Part shown: in pieces, positions 48,969-55,138 of the stretch | Layout of the letters: each line of letters starts with the position of its first letter | Position numbering within the stretch: the first letter of the stretch is position 1 | Assembly (NCBI RefSeq): GCF_000701505.1 | Contig: NZ_JNJB01000008.1 | Coordinates: forward strand, 248,001 to 312,000 | Source: Dyadobacter crusticola DSM 16708 | GTDB lineage: Bacteria > Bacteroidota > Bacteroidia > Cytophagales > Spirosomataceae | Reading direction: 5' to 3' | Length of the DNA stretch: 64,000 nt | Notes under the pieces: model-generated | Told to the model about the DNA's origin: nothing | Database searches by the model: none | What the model saw: only the letters and a program-made list of their open reading frames with translations | Program-made: the position numbers and the translations under genes

Positions 48969-50180
48969 ATGGGATGCGGATCATGTTCATCCGGGGGATG
49001 CGGTACCGGCGGTACAGCAGTATCCGGATGTGGAAGTAAAGGGAATTGCGGAACCGGAGGATGTAACAAAATGAATGTCTTTGACTGGCTCAGCCACATG
49101 GACGTTCCTGCTGGTCAGCGCTTTGACGTTGTCGAGGTGAAGTTCAAGGGAGGAAGAAAAGAGTATTTCCGCAATATCAACCAATTGGAATTTGTAACAG
49201 GCGACTATGTTGTCTGCGAAATGGCCTCGGGCCAGCATATAGGCACTATTTCCCTGCAGGGAGAATTGGTGAGGCTTCAGATGAAGCGAAAGAACGTGGT
49301 GATAAGCGATGATATGCACGTCATTTATCGCATCGCGACAGAGAAAGATCTGGACAAGCATACGCAGGCAATGGCGCGCGAAATGCCGACGCTTTATCGT
49401 ACCCGCGAGATTATCCGGGAAATGAAGTTGAACATGAAATTGTCGGATGTGGAATTCCAGTCTGACAATACGAAAACTACGTTCTACTATTCTTCTGAGG
49501 AACGTGTTGATTTTCGGGAGCTGATTAAATCGCTGGCTTCTGAATTTAAGGTCAGGATTGAAATGCGGCAGATCAGTCTGCGTCAGGAAGCGAGCCGCCT
49601 CGGTGGCCTGGGGTCTTGCGGACGTGAACTTTGCTGCTCTACCTGGCTGACTGATTTCAAGAATATCTCTACTTCGGCAGCACGGTATCAAAATTTGTCA
49701 CTGAATCCGGCTAAGCTTTCGGGTCAATGCGGCAGGTTAAAATGCTGCCTTAATTACGAGCTGGAAACTTACATCGATGCATTAAGAGATATACCGACGG
49801 TAGATGCGCCTTTGAAAACCAAAAAAGGAATTGCTACGCTCCAAAAAACGGATATCTTCAAAAAGATCATGTGGTTCGGGTTTGACAAGGATACCAACTG
49901 GTACCCGGTCGCAATCGACAAGGTGTTGCAGATTATCGATCTGAATAAAAAGGATATCATTCCTGAGTCACTCGAAATCCTGACGCCGGAGCCCGAAAAG
50001 AGCCTCGATAAAGGTGCTGGTAAATTGAACAGCGACCTTGAAAACCTGGATAAAAAATACAGCGAGGAGCAAAAGAAGAAAAAGAAGAAAAAGAAGAACA
50101 GGTCAGCACAAAACAAGAACAATCCGAACGCGCAGAACAAACCACAGGCTGCTTCACCAAACCAGCCCGCGAACAAGTAA
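48969..50180 (+). CDS. PSP1/RicT-like protein with cysteine-rich N-terminus
   Basis: A 403-residue protein. The first 34 residues are almost only Gly, Ser, Thr and Cys (Cys3, 6, 11, 21, 27, 32), then a PSP1 domain from about 45 (FDVVEVKFKGGRKEYFRN, GDYVVCEMASGQHIGT) with the PSP1 C-terminal motif LGGLGSCGRELCCSTWL and SGQCGRLKCCLNYELETY around 215-260. The tail (about 335-403) is Lys-rich and disordered. Homologous RicT of Bacillus works in an Fe-S complex affecting RNA processing; the N-terminal cysteines may hold a cluster. Unusual strong Shine-Dalgarno precedes it. Exact role here is not known. Confidence 0.88.
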   Translation: MGCGSCSSGGCGTGGTAVSGCGSKGNCGTGGCNKMNVFDWLSHMDVPAGQRFDVVEVKFKGGRKEYFRNINQLEFVTGDYVVCEMASGQHIGTISLQGELVRLQMKRKNVVISDDMHVIYRIATEKDLDKHTQAMAREMPTLYRTREIIREMKLNMKLSDVEFQSDNTKTTFYYSSEERVDFRELIKSLASEFKVRIEMRQISLRQEASRLGGLGSCGRELCCSTWLTDFKNISTSAARYQNLSLNPAKLSGQCGRLKCCLNYELETYIDALRDIPTVDAPLKTKKGIATLQKTDIFKKIMWFGFDKDTNWYPVAIDKVLQIIDLNKKDIIPESLEILTPEPEKSLDKGAGKLNSDLENLDKKYSEEQKKKKKKKKNRSAQNKNNPNAQNKPQAASPNQPANK

Positions 50181-50206
50181 CTGCCCGGATTTTACGAATT
50201 ATATAA

Positions 50207-50247
50207 GAAGTCAAGACTAAGCGTCCCCGTTTAAGGCTTGACTTCTT
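50207..50247 (+). terminator. Terminator after the RicT-like gene
   Basis: AGAAGTCAAG / CTTGACTTCT stem with a 21-base loop followed by seven T. It ends the recQ-purD-RicT run, 15 bases before anmK. Confidence 0.82.
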
Positions 50248-50262
50248 TTTTTCGATGATTCG

Positions 50263-51456
50263 ATGAGAGAACACATAGAGCGGCTTCATAAAATCGCGCA
50301 GAATGAGTCCAGGCGCATTATCGGGTTGATGTCTGGAACCTCACTGGACGGGCTTGATATCGCAGTTTGTAATATCCGCGATAGTGGCACGAGCACTTCA
50401 TTATCGCTTGAAAAATTCACCACGGTGCCCTACGAAGACGATTTTCGAAGAGATATCCGGACGATATTTGCGAAACGTGAGATTGATTTTCAGCAGCTTT
50501 GTGTGCTCAATCCTTACATTGGCATCACGCATGGTAAAATGGTCGTTCAATCCCTGCGTGAATGTGGTATCTCTACCACTGAAATTGATCTGATCGCAAG
50601 CCACGGGCAGACTGTTTTTCACGCGCCCCGAAAGCAGCACCAACTACCTAAGTACCCGAATGCAACCATGCAAATTGGTGATGGTGACCATATCGCTGTT
50701 GAAACCGGCATTATTACGATTAGTGATTTTCGCCAAAAACACATTGCAGCAGGAGGAGAAGGTGCGCCGCTCGCTGTGTACGGCGACTATTATCTGTTTT
50801 CAAAACAAAATGAAAATCGCATATTGCTCAATATGGGCGGTATAGCCAACTTCACCTTACTGCCCGGGCATTTAGACTCTGCGGCAGTTTTTACCACTGA
50901 CACAGGCCCCGGAAATACATTACTGGACTATTTCGTCAGAAAGCTTTTTAACAAACCATTCGACGAAAATGGGCGCATTGCGGCAAGCGGGAATGTAAAC
51001 CAGGCACTGTTAAACGAGTTAAAATCACTCGCTTTTTTCGATCTCCCATTTCCTAAAACAACCGGCCCGGAAGTTTTTAGCGCAGCATACGTGGAAGGCG
51101 CGCTTGAAAAGGCGGGCATAACACCTGTTTCAAACGAAGATCTGATTGCGACACTTACTCAGTTGAGTGCGGACACTATTGTCGCCGCCATCCAGGATTC
51201 CATTGAAGAAGGCGAGGAGTACAAAATATATGCAAGCGGCGGCGGGGCCCACAACCCCGTTTTAATGGAAGCTATCAGCAGTGGATTACAGAAATCGGTC
51301 GGTTTGATTGATGAACTCGGCATCTCCGGCGACGCAAAAGAAGCCGTGCTGTTCGCTGTACTTGCGAATGAAGCAGTTGCAGGGTTATATTCCGATTTCG
51401 GTAAAAAAGAAGGAGTTCCGTCCATTTCAATGGGCAAGATTTCATTTCCGGGTTAA
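50263..51456 (+). CDS. anmK: Anhydro-N-acetylmuramic acid kinase
   Basis: AnmK opens and phosphorylates anhydro-MurNAc to MurNAc-6-phosphate in cell-wall recycling. The 397-residue protein shows GLMSGTSLDGLDIAVC, LIASHGQTVFHAP, VETGIITISDFRQ, NMGGIANFTLLPG, FTTDTGPGNTLLDYFV and YASGGGAHNPVLM. Length is typical. The frame begins with ATG 50263 (MREHIERLHKIAQNESR), which adds about 18 residues before the conserved motif, normal for Bacteroidota. lhgO follows by 35 bases. Confidence 0.96.
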   Translation: MREHIERLHKIAQNESRRIIGLMSGTSLDGLDIAVCNIRDSGTSTSLSLEKFTTVPYEDDFRRDIRTIFAKREIDFQQLCVLNPYIGITHGKMVVQSLRECGISTTEIDLIASHGQTVFHAPRKQHQLPKYPNATMQIGDGDHIAVETGIITISDFRQKHIAAGGEGAPLAVYGDYYLFSKQNENRILLNMGGIANFTLLPGHLDSAAVFTTDTGPGNTLLDYFVRKLFNKPFDENGRIAASGNVNQALLNELKSLAFFDLPFPKTTGPEVFSAAYVEGALEKAGITPVSNEDLIATLTQLSADTIVAAIQDSIEEGEEYKIYASGGGAHNPVLMEAISSGLQKSVGLIDELGISGDAKEAVLFAVLANEAVAGLYSDFGKKEGVPSISMGKISFPG

Positions 51457-51491
51457 CCTCCAATTCAAAACGTTAAAATAGACAAGTTGTA

Positions 51492-52691
51492 ATGTACGAT
51501 ATCACAATCATAGGAGGCGGAATAGTCGGGCTCGCTACTGCGTTGCGTATCAAGGAGCAAAGACCCGGACTTAAAGTACTGCTGCTCGAAAAAGAACACG
51601 AAGTAGCAAAGCACCAGACGGGCCACAACAGTGGTGTAATCCATTCAGGGCTTTACTATAAACCCGGAAGTTTGAAAGCCACCAACTGCATTCGCGGGTA
51701 CCAGATGTTGCTTGATTTCTGTAACAGAGAAGGCGTTCCTTATGATTTGTGCGGCAAAATAGTAGTAGCTACTTCCGAAGAACAGCGTCCATTATTACGG
51801 AATCTATTTGAGCGCGGAAACCAGAACGGACTTATCCAGAACCGCATGATCTCGCAGGCTGAGATACGCGAAAAGGAGCCTTATGTAGTTGGCCTTGAAG
51901 GTATTTGGGTGCCTTATACAGGTATTATCGATTATAAACAAGTATGCGAGAAATACGCAGAATGCTTTCAAAACCTGAGCGGCGAGATCCTCTTCGGCGA
52001 AAAAGTGATTGATGTACGAAGCAAAACCTCACACTCAGAAGTAGTGTCAGCGAGCGGGAAGGTCTTTGAAACAAGGCTAATTGTAAACTGTGCGGGACTA
52101 TACTCCGACAAAGTCGCGCAACTGACGCAGCCAGAAAACATCAAGGTCAGGATTATTCCGTTCCGCGGCGAGTACTACAAGATCAAGCCCGAGCGGCATT
52201 ATCTGGTTCGCAACCTGATATATCCTGTTCCAGACCCCAATTTCCCGTTCCTGGGCGTGCATTTTACAAGAATGATCGAAGGTGGCATCGAAGCGGGCCC
52301 GAATGCTGTTTTTGCATTCAGGCGTGAAGGGTACAATAGGCTGGATATCAATGTACCTGAACTCCTGGAATCACTTGCCTGGCCAGGTTTCAGGAAGGTA
52401 GCTACCAAATACTGGAAAACAGGAATGGGAGAGTATTACCGCTCGTTCTCAAAAGCTGCCTTTGCCAAAGCATTACAGGGGCTGATCCCGGCTGTACGTA
52501 TCGAAGATCTTGTTCCTGGCGGCTCCGGCGTAAGAGCGCAAGCCTGTGACTACGACGGCGGCTTGCTGGATGATTTTTCCATTATCGAAAACAAAAACGC
52601 TATCAATATTTGTAACGCCCCTTCACCGGCCGCAACTTCGTCGCTCTCGATTGGGCAAACGGTTTCGGAAAGGGTTTTAGCGCGGCTTTGA
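51492..52691 (+). CDS. lhgO: L-2-hydroxyglutarate oxidase
   Basis: A 399-residue FAD enzyme that oxidises L-2-hydroxyglutarate to 2-oxoglutarate. It opens with the FAD motif ITIIGGGIVGLATALRI, then VLLLEKEHEVAKHQTGHNSGVIHSGLYY, the HSGLYYKPGS signature of the LhgO family, and ends with ICNAPSPAATSSLSIGQ. Cytoplasmic or loosely membrane-bound. It might take up the product of the DUF1338 enzyme at 5748, though stereochemistry and distance leave that open. Followed by a long palindrome. Confidence 0.94.
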   Translation: MYDITIIGGGIVGLATALRIKEQRPGLKVLLLEKEHEVAKHQTGHNSGVIHSGLYYKPGSLKATNCIRGYQMLLDFCNREGVPYDLCGKIVVATSEEQRPLLRNLFERGNQNGLIQNRMISQAEIREKEPYVVGLEGIWVPYTGIIDYKQVCEKYAECFQNLSGEILFGEKVIDVRSKTSHSEVVSASGKVFETRLIVNCAGLYSDKVAQLTQPENIKVRIIPFRGEYYKIKPERHYLVRNLIYPVPDPNFPFLGVHFTRMIEGGIEAGPNAVFAFRREGYNRLDINVPELLESLAWPGFRKVATKYWKTGMGEYYRSFSKAAFAKALQGLIPAVRIEDLVPGGSGVRAQACDYDGGLLDDFSIIENKNAINICNAPSPAATSSLSIGQTVSERVLARL

Positions 52692-52695
52692 AGCT

Positions 52696-52727
52696 CCCTT
52701 GCCGCCGACTTAAGTCGACGGCAAGGG
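52696..52727. terminator. Palindromic hairpin after lhgO
   Basis: CCCTTGCCG-C-CGACTT pairs with AAGTCG-A-CGGCAAGGG (one mismatch, no loop bases), then six A. A REP-like palindrome with CTTAAG centre; related ones at 61762 and 61919. May serve as terminator. Confidence 0.7.
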
Positions 52728-52757
52728 ATTAAAAAAGTGAAAATAGTAGATTATTTG

Positions 52758-52787
52758 TTGAAATTTCCCCAAAATACAATATCTTTG
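52758..52787 (+). promoter_or_regulatory. Canonical promoter carrying a GAAATTTCCCCA motif
   Basis: TTG at 52758-52760, 19 bases, TATCTTTG at 52780-52787, exactly the spacing of the rpmG promoter. GAAATTTCCCCA at 52760-52771 sits between the two elements and recurs within the palindrome at 53020. The -7 box ends only two bases before the ATG at 52790, so the transcript would be leaderless or start later. Confidence 0.65.
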
Positions 52788-52789
52788 AT

Positions 52790-52999
52790 ATGAAGAAATT
52801 TTCCACGGTTCACGATGCTTTCGATTGGTGGATAAAGAACATTTATCCAGATTTATCGCCAGATCAGAAAAAAGGGAAATTGACAAACGCATGGCGAGAC
52901 TACACTCACAAGGGAAGTATGTCAGAGTCAAGAATGAAAGAGATTTTGATTGAGTATGGACACTTTGAGATCCAAACAATCATTATTTATAAGCCCTAA
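52790..52999 (+). CDS. Small protein of unknown function
   Basis: A 69-residue protein, MKKFSTVHDAFDWWIKNIYP with NAWRDYTHKGSMSESRMKEIL; about one third charged, one tryptophan pair, no cysteine and no signal. It has its own promoter and the motif GAAATTTCCCCA upstream and a 24-base palindrome downstream, which could mean autoregulation. I do not recognise the family. Because the -7 box is just before the ATG, this start would be leaderless; Met43 is the only later internal alternative and would leave little protein. Confidence 0.65.
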   Translation: MKKFSTVHDAFDWWIKNIYPDLSPDQKKGKLTNAWRDYTHKGSMSESRMKEILIEYGHFEIQTIIIYKP

Positions 53000-53019
53000 C
53001 AGGCTTTTTATTTAACTTA

Positions 53020-53043
53020 TTTCTGGGGAAATTTCCCCAGAAA
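53020..53043. promoter_or_regulatory. 24-base perfect palindrome
   Basis: TTTCTGGGGAAA followed by its complement TTTCCCCAGAAA. It lies 20 bases after the small gene and shares GAAATTTCCCCA with the promoter at 52758. It may be an operator for the downstream 53132 gene, or a hairpin at the transcript end. Confidence 0.6.
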
Positions 53044-53131
53044 GTACAAAAGAAAAACCCGGATCCTTCGGTGACCAAACTTCAACACCCTGGCGAGTTC
53101 AATCAATTAACAATCAAACTTTCGTAAATGC

Positions 53132-53410
53132 ATGAACACATTTCAGAATTCAGCGAACAAAACAGCAAATTGTACGGAGACCAATCCATCGCAAACCGAA
53201 CACGTGATGATCAATGATGTTCGCGATTTTTTCTCAACAGATAGCTGCGCCGAAATCATCGGTTCAATGAATGCATTGCTTGAAACTGTACTTTTCAGTA
53301 AGGATGTGGAGAATGTAACTCCCGAAATGCGGGTCGATATTGCCAATCAACTCAGAGCAGTAACATTGATTAGCAAATTGAATGAAAAGAATCGGCGGGT
53401 TAGCTGTTAG
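53132..53410 (+). CDS. Hypothetical protein ending in a heptamer repeat
   Basis: A 92-residue protein, MNTFQNSANKTANCTETNPS with DVRDFFSTDSCAEIIGSMN. The N-terminal 25 residues are polar, and the rest probably helical. The final codons and the stop TAG (53408-53410) lie in the first and second copies of a TAGCTGT array. I recognise no domain. Whether it is expressed is not shown, but the frame is open and the neighbours are not overlapping. Confidence 0.5.
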   Translation: MNTFQNSANKTANCTETNPSQTEHVMINDVRDFFSTDSCAEIIGSMNALLETVLFSKDVENVTPEMRVDIANQLRAVTLISKLNEKNRRVSC

Positions 53411-53463
53411 CCGTTAGCTGTTAGCTGTTAGCTGTTAGCTGTTAGCTGTTAGCTGTTAGCTGT
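53401..53463 (+). repeat. Heptamer tandem repeat, nine copies of TAGCTGT
   Basis: Nine consecutive heptamers (one variant, TAGCCGT) covering the 3' end of the 92-residue gene. Variants of the same element in reverse orientation lie before rimO (42397) and once near 53540 (ACAGCTAAAAGC). Confidence 0.9.
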
Positions 53464-53475
53464 TTATGAAAACAA

Positions 53476-53513
53476 AAAGTCGTGGCTGCTCCTACTGAAA
53501 CAACCACGACTTT
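53476..53513 (-). terminator. Terminator after the amino-acid permease
   Basis: AAAGTCGTGG / CCACGACTTT with an 18-base loop; the minus strand reads CCACGACTTTTTG, a T-run, 52 bases beyond the permease stop. Confidence 0.75.
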
Positions 53514-53564
53514 AAAATAAACATCTGTAAAAGAAGCCAACAGCTAAAAGCCGGCTGCCCTCTC

Positions 53565-55016
53565 CTACTCGCGCCCTAACTTACTGTGCTTCTTACCATA
53601 TCCGAAATAAACTGCTAAGCCGATCGCTAGCCAGATCGCCAGACGGTACCAGCTTTCTACCGGCAGAGAGTACATCAGGTACACACAAACTACAATCCCC
53701 ATAATCGGAACAAACGGTACCAATGGCGTACGGAATGCACGGTGTAATTCTGGTCTTTTTACACGCAGCATCCAAACACCCACGCATACCAGACAGAACG
53801 CAAACAAAGTACCGATACTCACCATGTGACCAAGATCACTCACCGGAACCAGTCCAGCGAAAATGCTCACAAAAGCCATAAAGAACAGGTTTGTCTTCCA
53901 AGGCGTAGAAAATCTGGGGTGTACCGCGCTGAAAAACTTTGGCAGCAATCCGTCTTTACTCATGGAGTAAAAAACACGGCTCTGACCTAAAAGCATCACA
54001 AGCATTACCGACGTATAACCAGCCAAGATCGCGATGATTAAAGCTGTTTGGAGTGAATCATAGCCGGTTTTGGCAAATGCCGTTGCAGCGGGCTTGGCGT
54101 CGTTCAGGAAGTCTGTGTATTTCACCAGACCTGTCATCACGTGTGCAAACAATACATACAGAATCGTACAAACGACCAGCGAGCCCAGAATACCGATTGG
54201 CATTCCCTTTTGCGGGTTCTTCGCTTCCTGTGCGGCAGTGGACACTGCGTCAAATCCGATAAATGCAAAGAAGACGACAGCAGCCCCGGTGGCAATACCC
54301 GACCAGCCAAAGTTCTCGTAAGCGCCGGTATTTTCAGGAATGTACGGAACGTAATTATCAGGATTAATATGGCTCCAACCCAATGCGATAAATATCAGTA
54401 CAACTGCCACTTTAAGCACTACCAGCATATTGTTCAAAAATGCAGAACCTTCGGTACCGCGGATCAGCAACAGGGATAACATGCACACAATGAAAATGGC
54501 GGGAAGGTTTACAATCCCATCATTGATCACGGTCCCGTTGCTCAATGTAACCACTTCAAAAGGCGAGCAAACCAGCTGAGTCGGGAGATGTATATCAAAT
54601 TTACTAAGCAATTCCAGCAGGTATCTCGACCAGCTTACTGAGACCGTTGCAGCTCCCAAAGCATATTCAAGAACAAGGTCCCAGCCAATGATCCAGGCTA
54701 CAAATTCGCCCATTGTAGCATAAGAATAAGTATAAGCACTTCCTGCAATGGGTATCATGGAAGCAAATTCGGCGTAGCAAAGGCCGGCAAAGCCGCAGCC
54801 TACCGCGGCAAGTATAAATGAGATCGTTACCGCAGGCCCTGAATGTTCCGCAGCGGCAATACCTGTCAAAGAGAAGAGTCCCGCACCAATGATGGCACCA
54901 ATTCCTAGTGCTACCAGACTCGCCGATCCTAATGATCTTTTGAGCTGGTTAGCCTCGCCTGTTGATTCACTTAATAATTTCTCAATGGGCTTTTTAACCC
55001 ATAATTGATTTGCCAT
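53565..55016 (-). CDS. APC-family amino-acid permease
   Basis: A 483-residue inner-membrane transporter with twelve predicted membrane segments, cationic-amino-acid-transporter (CAT/YfnA) type. Conserved parts are LGIGAIIGAGLFSLTGIAA, GCGFAGLCYAEFASMIPIAG, SAYTYSYATMGEFVAWIIGW and IGFDAVSTAAQEAKNPQKGM. It should take up amino acids with protons; specificity is unclear. It begins 122 bases from the secDF terminator and is monocistronic. Confidence 0.94.
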   Translation of the reverse strand: MANQLWVKKPIEKLLSESTGEANQLKRSLGSASLVALGIGAIIGAGLFSLTGIAAAEHSGPAVTISFILAAVGCGFAGLCYAEFASMIPIAGSAYTYSYATMGEFVAWIIGWDLVLEYALGAATVSVSWSRYLLELLSKFDIHLPTQLVCSPFEVVTLSNGTVINDGIVNLPAIFIVCMLSLLLIRGTEGSAFLNNMLVVLKVAVVLIFIALGWSHINPDNYVPYIPENTGAYENFGWSGIATGAAVVFFAFIGFDAVSTAAQEAKNPQKGMPIGILGSLVVCTILYVLFAHVMTGLVKYTDFLNDAKPAATAFAKTGYDSLQTALIIAILAGYTSVMLVMLLGQSRVFYSMSKDGLLPKFFSAVHPRFSTPWKTNLFFMAFVSIFAGLVPVSDLGHMVSIGTLFAFCLVCVGVWMLRVKRPELHRAFRTPLVPFVPIMGIVVCVYLMYSLPVESWYRLAIWLAIGLAVYFGYGKKHSKLGRE

Positions 55017-55093
55017 AAGCTGTTTGTTGTAGTTATTTTAACATCTTATAAAACTATAAGAAAATTCTGCTACTTACGTATTCCTGCAAAATA

Positions 55094-55126
55094 AAAAGAG
55101 GGCAAGTACAATCCTCACCCTCTTTT
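55094..55126 (-). terminator. Terminator after secDF
   Basis: AAAAGAGGG / CCCTCTTTT with a 15-base loop and T-rich continuation on the minus strand, 12 bases beyond the secDF stop. Confidence 0.85.
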
Positions 55127-55138
55127 ATTCTATAAATC

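Noticed and set aside
53401-53463. CRISPR-like array
   Set aside because: Seven-base units without spacers; it is a simple tandem repeat.
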